A DNA stretch of 64,000 nt from Pirellulales bacterium (GCA_019694455.1 JAIBBY010000022.1:17524-81523), one strand, 5' to 3'. Positions 19,373 through 27,330 are shown, counted from the stretch's first letter. Numbers and translations: made by a program. Notes: generated by a model from the sequence alone, not told the origin.

Positions 19373-19444
19373 GATATTTTCCCCACTCAGGGATGCTGTG
19401 GACTCGCTTAGTTTGAATTCTCTCGCGTTTCCGACGTTGCCAGT

Positions 19445-19969
19445 TCACTGTGGAGTTAGTTCGCTGCGCAGTCGCCGCAAGGCGTGATGCAGCAGCACGC
19501 CGACATGGCTCACCGAGATCTCCATCACCTCGGCGATCTCGCGATACGACAACTCATGCTCGAACTTGAGTCGCACCGCCTCCTGCTGCTGTGGCGGCAA
19601 GGCGGCCACCAGTCGCAGCGCGCGCCCCGCCTCCTCTTGGCGTTCCAGTGGCGAGATTTGTTTGTCTGCCACGGGCTGGCCGATGGCGTCGCTATCCAAC
19701 ACGGTTTGCATGCGAGACTCCTTGCGGCAAACATCGAGCGCTCGGCGGCGACAGACGGTGTACAGCCAGGCCCCCAAATGGCCATCGAGCGCGGCGCGGT
19801 CCTGCTGCGCCAGTTTCAAAAACGTGTCCTGCACGACATCGCGCGCCAACTCGCGCTCACCCACGATCCGCCAGGCGAAGATCGTCAATCGCCGTTCGTA
19901 TTGGGCCAGCGCATGCTCGACCCATGCTTGCTGGCGCTCGTCATTTGCGGCTGGTGTGGTTGGGCTCAT
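19445..19969 (-). CDS. ECF-family RNA polymerase sigma factor
   Basis: 174 residues, the usual ECF length. Region 2 includes TIFAWRIVGERELARDVVQDTFLKLAQ and region 2.4 WLYTVCRRRALDVCRKE; region 4 is LSYREIAEVMEISVSHVGVL. There is no region 1.1 or 3, as expected for group 4 sigma factors. It directs RNA polymerase to a small regulon and is normally held by an anti-sigma factor. The gene directly downstream (72 bases away) carries an anti-sigma-like N terminus and is the likely partner. Confidence 0.92.
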   Translation of the reverse strand: MSPTTPAANDERQQAWVEHALAQYERRLTIFAWRIVGERELARDVVQDTFLKLAQQDRAALDGHLGAWLYTVCRRRALDVCRKESRMQTVLDSDAIGQPVADKQISPLERQEEAGRALRLVAALPPQQQEAVRLKFEHELSYREIAEVMEISVSHVGVLLHHALRRLRSELTPQ

Positions 19970-20058
19970 GCGGCGCCGTTTGCGGTTCGCCCCTGCGTCG
20001 CTCTCCAGATGATTAGACGCTTGGGGGGAGAGTTTATTACGGCCGCCGCCCAGAATTT

Positions 20059-20075
20059 CTTACAATTGTTGTAAG
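20059..20075. promoter_or_regulatory. Perfect 7-base inverted repeat, possible operator
   Basis: The sequence CTTACAA-TTG-TTGTAAG is a perfect dyad in the 143-base gap between the divergent sigma-factor and methyltransferase genes. It lies 37 bases before the methyltransferase ATG and about 90 bases before the sigma-factor start. It is AT-rich in a GC-rich context and has no T-run, so a regulator site is more likely than a terminator. The binding protein is unknown. Confidence 0.4.
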
Positions 20076-20112
20076 TCGTTACGCCGCCGCCGTCTGCCGT
20101 GAGCGCCAAGCA

Positions 20113-20826
20113 ATGCTCGACCGCGTATTGGAACCCGAAGTCATGGACAGCGCCGACGAGGCGCGACAGTACGACCAGATGGACCACGGGGCGGTCAACC
20201 GCGCCTTTGTGGATGATTTTCTGGCGGCGCTACGGAGCAGTTCATCCGCCACGGTTGCCGCATCGTCATACCGCGTTGCGCCACCATCACAAAGTATGAA
20301 AATCTTGGATCTTGGGACCGGCACGGCGCAGATACCGATCGCGCTTTGCCAGCGCGTGGCCACTTGCCGCGTGGTCGCCATCGACGCCGCCGATAGCATG
20401 CTGGCCTTGGCGAGAAAGAACGTAGCCGCCGCGCAGCTAACCGGCCGCATCGAGCTTGCCCGCGTCGACGCCAAGCGGTTGCCGTATCCTGACGCGGCCT
20501 TTGCCGCCGTGATGTCGAATTCGATCGTGCATCACATCGCCGAGCCACGAGCGGTGCTGGCCGAGGCGCTGCGCGTGACCCAGCCGGGAGGGGCGATCTT
20601 TGTGCGCGACCTGCTGCGACCGGGCACGCGGGGGGAGTTGTCACGACTGGTCGACCTGCATGCCGCCGCCGCCACGCCCCCGCAGCGAGCGCTGTTCGCC
20701 GACTCGCTGACCGCGGCGCTGTCGCTCGATGAGATGCAAGCGCTGGTGGCCGATCTTGGGCATAGCCCTGGCGCCGTGCGACAAACCAGCGATCGTCATT
20801 GGACGTGGGAGACGATCCGAGTTTGA
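20113..20826 (+). CDS. Class I SAM-dependent methyltransferase
   Basis: 237 residues from the ATG at 20113. Motif I is ILDLGTGTAQIPIAL, the beta-2 acidic region is VVAIDAADSML, and later motifs are ARVDAKRLPYPDAAFAAV and ALRVTQPGGAIFVRDL. The N terminus (VLEPEVMDSADEARQYDQM) is like that of Methyltransf_25 enzymes acting on small molecules or quinones. The exact substrate is unknown. It is divergent from the ECF sigma gene and may share the dyad at 20059 as a control site. Confidence 0.8.
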   Translation: MLDRVLEPEVMDSADEARQYDQMDHGAVNRAFVDDFLAALRSSSSATVAASSYRVAPPSQSMKILDLGTGTAQIPIALCQRVATCRVVAIDAADSMLALARKNVAAAQLTGRIELARVDAKRLPYPDAAFAAVMSNSIVHHIAEPRAVLAEALRVTQPGGAIFVRDLLRPGTRGELSRLVDLHAAAATPPQRALFADSLTAALSLDEMQALVADLGHSPGAVRQTSDRHWTWETIRV

Positions 20827-20862
20827 AACCACTTCGAGGCCGTCTTGATAAATAGAGATGCG

Positions 20863-21231
20863 TTAGGCCGTGGAGGTGTTGTAGGCGGGCGGATCGCTGG
20901 CGGGGAACGATTCCCAAGAGGCTTCGTCAATCGAGCACTCGAGATTGCCCTGGCGTGGAACCTCGTCGAGCTCGCCCTCCAGGCAGGGGCCATACAGTTC
21001 TTGGAAGCTGCGCCATGCCAGGTAGCCCCCCATGCCAGCCAGGGCCAAGCCAGTCAGCGAGCGGCGCGAGAGTCCGATGCCGACCAGCGCGCTGCCCCCC
21101 ATGAGTTGAAGCCAATGGGTCATTTCTGTTCGCGCGGTGGCGATAAACTGGGCACGTCCCTCCTCCGGCAAGGGGCTGCTCGCCGGATCGATGATCTTTT
21201 CTCGCAGCGCCTGCATCTGTGCAGAAATCAT
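20863..21231 (-). CDS. Small membrane protein with glycine-rich hydrophobic core (DUF2892-like)
   Basis: 122 residues from the ATG at 21231, preceded by an excellent AGGAGG. Residues 40-75 (SALVGIGLSRRSLTGLALAG) form two short hydrophobic stretches joined by a Ser-Arg-Arg turn, resembling the DUF2892/YgaP membrane hairpin. The rest is soluble and acidic (ECSIDEASWESFP). Its role is unknown; DUF2892 segments usually act as membrane anchors. It is convergent with the methyltransferase, 36 bases away. Confidence 0.6.
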   Translation of the reverse strand: MISAQMQALREKIIDPASSPLPEEGRAQFIATARTEMTHWLQLMGGSALVGIGLSRRSLTGLALAGMGGYLAWRSFQELYGPCLEGELDEVPRQGNLECSIDEASWESFPASDPPAYNTSTA

Positions 21232-21698
21232 GTTCTTCCTCCTATTGTCGACAAGCTAGCCGCGGCGCGATCCAAACGACGATCAAGATCGTTCACTTCT
21301 GGCGCGACTTGCTCTTTGGTGTCGCCGTGGAGCCGGTGATAAACGCCCCGGCGGTTGATCGCTCGATTCGTTTGTCGAATCGCGAATGACGGCAGTTGCT
21401 CTCCGTATTTTGTGGCTCAATGGATACATTCCATTGGCAACGCGGTACAAATGACGTGCCATGGCCTGGAAGCGAGGCGCAGCGTTCTTTTTTTGCCGCT
21501 GCCCGCTAGAAAGTGGGAGATTGCCGGCAGATATCTGGCCGCTGGGCGACCAGCGCGGCCGCGCCGGTCGTTCGGTTGACAGGCGAACCCGAGTACCTAG
21601 AATTAGCTCTTTCCTTCTGGAAAAGTGGGCTAAAGTTGTGCATTGCCTAGGGTTCCGACCGCGCTTGCCGCGTCGTGGGGGTCCCAGGCGGTCGCTTC
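21232..21698. other. Gene-free stretch upstream of tRNA-Ile
   Basis: 467 bases separate the DUF2892-like gene from tRNA-Ile. No reading frame here looks coding. The left part (21232-21570) shows no structure I can name. The right part holds the sigma-70-type promoter at 21576-21603 and about 95 bases of leader before the tRNA, which is rich in short GC-rich inverted segments. Confidence 0.6.
21576..21603 (+). promoter_or_regulatory. Sigma-70-type promoter for the tRNA-Ile/tRNA-Ala unit
   Basis: A perfect -35 box TTGACA (21576-21581), a 16-base spacer and a -10 box TAGAAT (21598-21603) precede the tRNA-Ile gene by about 95 bases. The first bases after the -35 box (GGCG) also follow the -35 box in front of rpsL, hinting at a shared form for strong housekeeping promoters here. 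Confidence 0.6.
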
Positions 21699-21772
21699 GG
21701 GCGCATAGCTCAGTTGGTTAGAGCGCGTCCCTGATAAGGACGAGGTCCCAAGTTCGAATCTTGGTGCGCCCA
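21699..21772 (+). tRNA. tRNA-Ile (anticodon GAT)
   Basis: A complete 74-base cloverleaf. The acceptor stem GGGCGCA pairs with TGCGCCC, followed by discriminator A. The anticodon loop CTGATAA gives GAT, and the T-loop is TTCGAAT. CCA is not encoded. It is followed after 85 bases by tRNA-Ala; these two tRNAs normally sit in the 16S-23S spacer of rRNA operons, but no rRNA gene flanks them here. Confidence 0.97.
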
Positions 21773-21857
21773 CTTCCCATTTGCTGCACTCGCCAGCGGC
21801 CCAGCGGGGCGATTCGCAGCCTGGCCGGCGACGACGCCGGCGCAAGAATTGTCACAC

Positions 21858-21930
21858 GGGGACGTAGCTCAATTGGGAGAGCACTGCCTTTGCAAGGCAG
21901 GGGTTGAGGGTTCGATCCCCTTCGTCTCCA
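21858..21930 (+). tRNA. tRNA-Ala (anticodon TGC)
   Basis: A complete 73-base cloverleaf. The acceptor stem GGGGACG pairs with CGTCTCC with one G-U pair, followed by discriminator A; the G3:U70 pair of alanine tRNAs is formed. The anticodon loop TTTGCAA gives TGC, and the T-loop is TTCGATC. CCA is not encoded. It is probably transcribed together with tRNA-Ile. Confidence 0.97.
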
Positions 21931-21982
21931 CTTGGTCCAACTGCCCGGTTGGCCTAATCTTCGGCCGCGCGGCGGGCTAGCG

Positions 21983-22011
21983 CCGCCAAGGCGCGCGCTG
22001 GCGGGATTTTT
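21983..22011 (+). terminator. Rho-independent terminator after the tRNA unit
   Basis: CCGCCA (21983-21988) and TGGCGG (21999-22004) form a six-base GC-rich stem with a ten-base loop, followed by GATTTTT. It lies 52 bases after tRNA-Ala and before the phosphoesterase gene, where the tRNA transcript should end. Confidence 0.6.
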
Positions 22012-22105
22012 CACTCTCCTGGGGCGCAATTCAGTGTCCCGCTATTTTCGGTGTACACTGTCAGGCGATATTGCCGCCGTCGACCTGGGTGAGGAGTAAC
22101 CGCAT

Positions 22106-23077
22106 ATGCGCCGACGTGAGTTCTTGGCCGCCGCCACCGTGACCGCTTGCGCCGGGTTGACCCGGGCCGCTGACGCCAGTCCCAAGCAAGCGCTGGAAGT
22201 TCGCCAGCGCGAAACCGACCACTTCGACCTGATCTTTCAGCCCGAGTCGCCGCGGCCGTTGCGCATCTTGCAGATCACCGATACTCATTTTGGCAGCCCC
22301 TCGGCCAAGGCCAAGGAACTGGATCAGCGCAGCTTCGATCTGATCGCGGCGATGGTAAAGCAGCATCAACCCGACTTCATCAACCACACCGGCGACTTTG
22401 TCAACAACGATCAAGGCCCGCGCGTGAGCTATGAGGCGATCGATTTTATGGATGGGCTGGGCGTGCCGTGGGCGCATTCGCTCGGCAATCACGATATTGG
22501 CGCCGTCTCGACCGAGGATTATCGCCAGCGTCTCAAGCAGGCGACCTTCGGCTACTTCGACGCCGATGACCACCGCGAGTACTCGTACCGGCTGGATGTG
22601 GTGGCGCCGGGCGCCGAGCGCCCCATGTGGACGATCTATTGCTTTGACTCGGGTTCTCGCGCGGGCAGCAAGCACGTGAGCCGGCGCCAGCTTGACTGGT
22701 ACGGCCGCCAACTAGAACGCGACCGCGAGCGCGAGATCGCCTGCCCGGCCGTGGCGATGATTCATATCCCGGTGGTCGAGTTCCATAAATTGCAAGACGC
22801 GCATGCGTTTCGCGGCATCTTTGGCGAGCGGGTTTGTTTCGAGAGCGACCAGGGAGGCACCTTCACCAGGCTGAAGAACGCGCAGCGTGTCCGCGCCATC
22901 TTCAGCGGCCACGATCACCAGAACGACTACTGCGGCGATTGGGAAGGCGTGGAACTGGTCTATGGCCGGGTGTCTGGTTGGTCTGGCTATGGCGACCTGG
23001 AACGGGGAGGCCGCCTGATCGAGCTCGACCCCGCGACCGGCAGCTACCGGCACCGCATTGTCTTTGCGACCGCATAA
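22106..23077 (+). CDS. Exported calcineurin-like metallophosphoesterase
   Basis: 323 residues. The N terminus MRRREFLAAATVTACAGL has a Tat-like signal (RRREF followed by a hydrophobic stretch), suggesting folded export. The five metallophosphoesterase blocks are present in order: QITDTHFG, NHTGDFVNN, SLGNHD, VAMIHIPV and FSGHDHQND, giving a two-metal site. The family includes purple acid phosphatase-like and phosphodiesterase enzymes. The substrate is unknown; phosphate scavenging is plausible. It stands alone after the tRNA terminator. Confidence 0.87.
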   Translation: MRRREFLAAATVTACAGLTRAADASPKQALEVRQRETDHFDLIFQPESPRPLRILQITDTHFGSPSAKAKELDQRSFDLIAAMVKQHQPDFINHTGDFVNNDQGPRVSYEAIDFMDGLGVPWAHSLGNHDIGAVSTEDYRQRLKQATFGYFDADDHREYSYRLDVVAPGAERPMWTIYCFDSGSRAGSKHVSRRQLDWYGRQLERDREREIACPAVAMIHIPVVEFHKLQDAHAFRGIFGERVCFESDQGGTFTRLKNAQRVRAIFSGHDHQNDYCGDWEGVELVYGRVSGWSGYGDLERGGRLIELDPATGSYRHRIVFATA

Positions 23078-23184
23078 ATCGGCGCCGCGGCAAAAATAGC
23101 CGCTGCGCGCCTCGGCGCGGCAACACCCGTGGTCCAATAGGCTTATAAAAAACGCAAATCAGAAACTTTCTGGCCGGGAGGCTA

Positions 23185-23216
23185 TTGACCCTGGAGTATA
23201 CTCCACAGTCCATAAT
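23185..23216 (+). promoter_or_regulatory. MerR-type promoter/operator with 20-base spacer
   Basis: The -35 box TTGACC (23185-23190) and -10 box CATAAT (23211-23216) are separated by 20 bases, too long for unaided sigma-70 and diagnostic of MerR-family promoters. Inside the spacer is the perfect dyad TGGAGTATACTCCA (23192-23205). From memory it is close to the ZntR operator of the E. coli zntA promoter. The MerR gene starts 24 bases downstream, so it should control itself and the qNor genes behind it. Confidence 0.8.
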
Positions 23217-23239
23217 CTCCACATGCAGGAGGTTTTACG

Positions 23240-23659
23240 GTGCGTTTCTTGAAAATCGGCGACGTCGCACGCCTTTCGGGCGTGGGCATCGAGACCATTC
23301 GCTACTACGAGAAAGAGGGTTTGCTAGCGGCGCCAGCGCGTCGCCCCTCGGGCTATCGGCAGTACGACGACGCCGCGGTGCAGCGTTTGCAGTTCATCCG
23401 GCAAAGCAAGCAGTTGGGTTTCTCGCTGAGTGAAATTCGCGAGCTGCTGCGATTGTGGTTCGACGCCAACTCGCGCTGCGTGCATGTGCGGGCGTTAGCG
23501 GAGGCCAGGCTGGCCGACATCAACCAGAAGATCGACGAGCTCGACGCGATGCGCCAAAAGCTGGCCGGCGTGTTGGCCGAATGCCAACATCAAGCAGCGA
23601 TCGTGGACTGTCCCATCTTTGACGTTCTAGGCCGTCAAACATCTTCAACCTCGCAGTGA
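23240..23659 (+). CDS. MerR-family metal-responsive transcriptional regulator
   Basis: 139 residues from a GTG with AGGAGG upstream. The winged-helix domain (residues 3-70) has the MerR signature IGDVARLSGVGIETIRYYE followed by RRPSGYRQYDDAAV. The coiled dimer helix spans about 80-115. Cysteines C80, C115 and C124 have the same 35 and 9 residue spacings as the metal-binding cysteines of the Hg(II) sensor MerR (C82, C117, C126). The effector is therefore probably a thiophilic metal, though none of the downstream genes is a metal pump. A sensor of nitrosative stress through these thiols is an alternative. Confidence 0.88.
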   Translation: MRFLKIGDVARLSGVGIETIRYYEKEGLLAAPARRPSGYRQYDDAAVQRLQFIRQSKQLGFSLSEIRELLRLWFDANSRCVHVRALAEARLADINQKIDELDAMRQKLAGVLAECQHQAAIVDCPIFDVLGRQTSSTSQ

Positions 23660-23694
23660 CGCGAGTACAGAAAAAGCTAGGAAAGGTCCAGTAA

Positions 23695-25983
23695 ATGCGA
23701 CGACTGTGGATTGGTTTCACTCTCGTGATGGTGCTGTCGTTCTTGGTGCTCGGTTGGATTGGCACGCGGATCTATCAAGAAGCGCCGCCCATCCCACAGC
23801 GGGTGGTCACCACCGAGGGGACCGTGTTGATCCAGCCGGGCGAAATCACCGCGGGCCAAAACGTATGGCAGTCGATGGGGGGCATGCAGGTCGGCTCCAT
23901 CTGGGGGCACGGCAGCTACACGGCGCCCGACTGGACCGCCGATTGGCTCCATCGCGAGGCGGAGTTCATTCTTAACCGCTGGGCCAACGACGAATTCAAG
24001 AAGCCCTACAACGAATTGTCGGCCGAGCACAAGGCGCTGTTGCAGGGCCGCCTGGAGTCTTCGATCCGCAAAAACACCTACGATCCCGCGACTGGCGATG
24101 TGACGATCGACCCGGTCCGCGCCGCCGCGTTCCAGAACAACCTGGAGCACTACTCCCAGGTGTTCTCCGAAGGTGAGTCCGACTATGCCATTCCGGTTGG
24201 CGCGGTGACCGATCCGACGCGCTTGCGCAACCTGGCGGCGTTTTTCTTTTGGACCTCCTGGGCCGCAACCACCAACCGGCCCAACGATCACATCACCTAC
24301 ACCCACAACTGGCCTTACGAACCCTTGGTAGGCAACCGCCCCACTGGCGAGTCGGTGGTGTGGACCGGCGTGAGCATCATTGTGCTGTTGGCGGGCATTT
24401 CCGGCATGGTGTGGTGGTACGCCGCTCGGCGTTCGGAAGAGGCCGAGCCGCGGCTGCCAGACACCGATCCTTTGGGTGGCTGGAAGGCCACCGATTCGCA
24501 GCGCGCGACGGTGAAATACTTTTGGATTGTCGCAGCGTTGATTCTGGTGCAGATGCTCATGGGTGTGCTCGTGGCGCACTACGGCGTGGAAGGGGACGGC
24601 TTCTACGGTTTTCCGCTATCCAAGTTCCTGCCGTATAGCGTTGCCCGTACTTGGCACGTGCAGATTGGTTTGTTCTGGATCGCCACCGCCTGGCTGGGGG
24701 CGGGGCTGTTCATTGGCCCGTTGGTCAGCGGCGTCGAGCCCAAGGGGCAGGCGCTCGGCGTGAACGTGCTGTTCTTGGCGCTGCTATTGGTGGTGGTGGG
24801 CTCGCTGACCGGCGAATGGTTGAGCGTACACAACCACCTGTCCGATAAAGTTTCGTTCTATTTGGGGCATCAGGGGTATGAATACGTCGAACTGGGGCGC
24901 GTATGGCAACTGGCGCTCATGGTGGGGCTGTTGCTGTGGCTGGTGCTGATGGTGCGCGTGTTGTGGCCTGCCGTGCGCGGCGAGGGGGGGCAAAAGCAGC
25001 TTGTCTCGCTGCTGTTGGTGGCGACCGCGGCCATTGCGCTCTTTTATGGCGCCGGCTTGACCTGGGGACAGCACACGCATTTGACCATCGTCGAATATTG
25101 GCGCTGGTGGGTGGTGCATCTGTGGGTGGAAGGGTTCTTCGAAGTCTTCGCCACCACGGTCATCGCGTTCTTCTTCATGCGGCTGGGCCTGGTGCGCCCC
25201 GGCATCGCCGCCGCGGCCGCCTTGCTCTCGGCCACCATCTTTCTCGCGGGCGGCATCATCGGCACCTGCCATCACCTGTACTTCGCGGGCACGCCGACGG
25301 TGGCGCTGGCCTGGGGTTCGGTGTTCAGCGCGCTAGAGGTGGTGCCGCTCACCTTGGTGGGCTTTGACGCGATGGAAGACCTGCGCCGCTCGAGCGTCAC
25401 GCCGTGGGTGCAACGCTACAAATGGCCGATCTACTTTTTCGTGGCGGTCGCCTTCTGGAACATGGTGGGCGCTGGCCTGTTTGGCTTCATGATCAACCCG
25501 CCGATCGCCCTCTATTACATGCAAGGGCTGAACACCACGCCGGTCCACGGTCACGCCGCGCTGTTCGGGGTGTATGGCCTGTTGGGCATCGGCCTGATGC
25601 TGGTCTGCCTGCGGGCGCTGATCCCGGGCGTGGAATGGAAAGACGGCCTGCTGCGGTTCTCGTTCTGGTCGCTCAACATCGGCCTGTTCGCCATGTGCGT
25701 GCTGAGCTTGTTGCCGGTCGGCCTGATGCAAACCTGGGCCTCGGTGGACAAAGGCTATTGGTATGCTCGCAGCGGCGACTTCATGCAGACGCCGATCATG
25801 CAAAACCTGCGCTGGATGCGGGTGCCGGGGGACACCATCTTCTTCTTTGGGGCGGTGGCTTTGGTGATCTTCGTGGCAGGGCTAAAAACGGGACATTCAT
25901 TTCGGAGTCAGAGTGATGGCCATCGAGCACGCCCAAGCGGGCAACTTGATCGACGTTCGCCCGTGGGGAGCGGGGCTGAGTAA
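23695..25983 (+). CDS. norZ: Quinol-dependent nitric oxide reductase (qNor)
   Basis: 762 residues, a single-chain qNor that reduces 2 NO to N2O with quinol electrons at the inner membrane. One N-terminal helix and a periplasmic domain of about 190 residues are followed by roughly 12 helices. Likely ligands are H321 (low-spin haem b, RTWHVQI), H475, H526 and H527 for the FeB site, E479 and E483 (LWVEGFFEVF), and H618/H620 (HGHAALFG) for the haems. AGGAAAGG precedes the ATG. It follows the MerR gene by 35 bases. The last ~31 residues are polar, unlike a qNor end, and their final 68 bases overlap the next gene. Confidence 0.93.
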   Translation: MRRLWIGFTLVMVLSFLVLGWIGTRIYQEAPPIPQRVVTTEGTVLIQPGEITAGQNVWQSMGGMQVGSIWGHGSYTAPDWTADWLHREAEFILNRWANDEFKKPYNELSAEHKALLQGRLESSIRKNTYDPATGDVTIDPVRAAAFQNNLEHYSQVFSEGESDYAIPVGAVTDPTRLRNLAAFFFWTSWAATTNRPNDHITYTHNWPYEPLVGNRPTGESVVWTGVSIIVLLAGISGMVWWYAARRSEEAEPRLPDTDPLGGWKATDSQRATVKYFWIVAALILVQMLMGVLVAHYGVEGDGFYGFPLSKFLPYSVARTWHVQIGLFWIATAWLGAGLFIGPLVSGVEPKGQALGVNVLFLALLLVVVGSLTGEWLSVHNHLSDKVSFYLGHQGYEYVELGRVWQLALMVGLLLWLVLMVRVLWPAVRGEGGQKQLVSLLLVATAAIALFYGAGLTWGQHTHLTIVEYWRWWVVHLWVEGFFEVFATTVIAFFFMRLGLVRPGIAAAAALLSATIFLAGGIIGTCHHLYFAGTPTVALAWGSVFSALEVVPLTLVGFDAMEDLRRSSVTPWVQRYKWPIYFFVAVAFWNMVGAGLFGFMINPPIALYYMQGLNTTPVHGHAALFGVYGLLGIGLMLVCLRALIPGVEWKDGLLRFSFWSLNIGLFAMCVLSLLPVGLMQTWASVDKGYWYARSGDFMQTPIMQNLRWMRVPGDTIFFFGAVALVIFVAGLKTGHSFRSQSDGHRARPSGQLDRRSPVGSGAE

Positions 25984-26260
25984 GCAGCAGACGGTCACCT
26001 TGGTGAAAACCGACGCGCTGGAGGTGATTCGGCTGGCGCTGCCGGCGGGACATGAGATCGCCACGCATCAGGCGCCCGACGAAATGACCGCGCAGTGCCT
26101 GGAAGGGCGCATCGCCTTCACGACGATGGGCAAGACGGTGGAGCTGATCGCTGGCAGCATGCTGTACCTCGCCGCGCGCGAGCCGCACGCCTTGCGGGCG
26201 CTCGAGGCCTCGTCGCTGTTGGTGACGCTGCTACTGCGGCCAAAGTCGGCGGCGGCATAG
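25916..26260 (+). CDS. Small cupin-domain protein
   Basis: 114 residues. The ATG at 25916 has CGGAG eight bases upstream and lies inside the 3' end of the qNor gene in another frame. The cupin strands are visible: EVIRLALPAGHEIATHQAPD, AQCLEGRIAFTT and LAAREPHALRALE, with His and Glu residues that may bind one metal. Such single-domain cupins often sit beside respiratory or nitrogen-oxide genes, with unclear roles. It is translated from the qNor transcript and may assist NO detoxification (inference). Confidence 0.7.
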   Translation: MAIEHAQAGNLIDVRPWGAGLSKQQTVTLVKTDALEVIRLALPAGHEIATHQAPDEMTAQCLEGRIAFTTMGKTVELIAGSMLYLAAREPHALRALEASSLLVTLLLRPKSAAA

Positions 26261-26308
26261 CGCCGGCTGGCCGTTGCTACAGTTCGGCAATACGGATTTG
26301 CCCGCGGA

Positions 26309-26336
26309 TTGGCGGGGCGCGCGGAGCTGGTATATA
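26309..26336 (+). promoter_or_regulatory. Possible sigma-70 promoter for the zinc-ribbon/M50 pair
   Basis: TTGGCG (26309-26314), a 16-base spacer and TATATA (26331-26336) lie about 100 bases before the ATG at 26440. An overlapping TATATT gives an 18-base spacer. The -35 box is imperfect. Confidence 0.4.
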
Positions 26337-26439
26337 TTCTTGGCTACGCTCCGTTCGCCCGTCGGCCGGCGCGCACACTGGCGCGCCACTCGGCCAAGGC
26401 GTTATTGGTAGCGCCGCGCCAACCATGATCGGGGTAAAT

Positions 26440-27330
26440 ATGCCGGACTCGTCGCCGCCTGTGGACTCGGCTAACGAACTGCAATTCCACACTGTCGAAC
26501 CGGCGGGCGATGAAGGGTCGGCCGAATCGCGCAGTCGGAACTGTTTTCTCTGCGACCAGCCCATCGCCGACACGTATTACGCCATCGCCGACTCGATGGT
26601 CTGCCCCGCTTGCCGCGAGCAGTTGAACGCCCCGGTCGCCGGCACCAGGATCGGCCGGTTTGCGAAGGCGTCGGTCATGGGACTGGCAGCGGGCCTTGTC
26701 GGCATGATCGTATGGTTCGCTGTGCGGCGCCTTGCCCAGATCGAAGTCGGCTTGATCGCCGTGGTGGTGGGCTACATGGTGGGCAAGGGAGTGCGTTGGG
26801 GTTCGAGAAACCAAGGCGGTTTGGGATATCAACTGCTGGCGGTGACGATCACCTACTGCTGCATCGCGGCGAACTACATGCCCGACATTTTCGAGGCGGC
26901 CTTCAGCGCCGCGCCAGAGAACCAAGCGGCGGCTGACCCTAATGCGCTGCCCGCCGATCCGATGGCCCAAGCTGCCAATGAACAACAAGCCGCAGGCGAT
27001 GCTGCGGCGGCAGTGGAGGTCGACGCGCCCGCCGCGAATCAAGCGGCCAAAGACGCAGCGGCCGCAGCGCCCCCAGTAGCGGATGAACGGCCGATAACCG
27101 CCGGCGAATTGGTGACCGCACTGGCGATGATTGCGGCGCTGGCCTTTTTGTTTTCGCTGGCCGTGCCGGTGCTGAGCGGCGCCGAGAACCCGATTGGACT
27201 GTTGATCGTAGGCTTCGCGCTGTGGGAGGCGTGGAAGTTCAATGCGCGCCGCCCGCTGGCGATCTCCGGACCCTATCAGTTGGGCCCGACGCCTGCGGAT
27301 GATATTGCGGCCGCTGGAGAATCGCCTTGA
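26440..27330 (+). CDS. Zinc-ribbon membrane protein of unknown function
   Basis: 296 residues from the ATG at 26440, with GGGG just upstream; an ATG at 26425 would add five residues. A four-cysteine ribbon is formed by C35-x2-C38 and C55-x2-C58 (CFLCDQPIADTYYAIADSM then CPAC). Hydrophobic segments lie at about 75-97, 100-115 and 122-140, then a low-complexity Ala/Gln/Asp linker, then two more around 225-270. I know no function. The stop overlaps the TTG start of the M50 protease gene (TTGA), so the two are coupled; it may be a substrate, partner or regulator of that protease. Confidence 0.65.
   Translation: MPDSSPPVDSANELQFHTVEPAGDEGSAESRSRNCFLCDQPIADTYYAIADSMVCPACREQLNAPVAGTRIGRFAKASVMGLAAGLVGMIVWFAVRRLAQIEVGLIAVVVGYMVGKGVRWGSRNQGGLGYQLLAVTITYCCIAANYMPDIFEAAFSAAPENQAAADPNALPADPMAQAANEQQAAGDAAAAVEVDAPAANQAAKDAAAAAPPVADERPITAGELVTALAMIAALAFLFSLAVPVLSGAENPIGLLIVGFALWEAWKFNARRPLAISGPYQLGPTPADDIAAAGESP

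Noticed and set aside
26095..26439. Upstream extension of the zinc-ribbon gene over the cupin gene
   Set aside because: The extra residues are an out-of-frame reading of the cupin gene and its downstream gap; the ATG at 26440 gives a sensible start.
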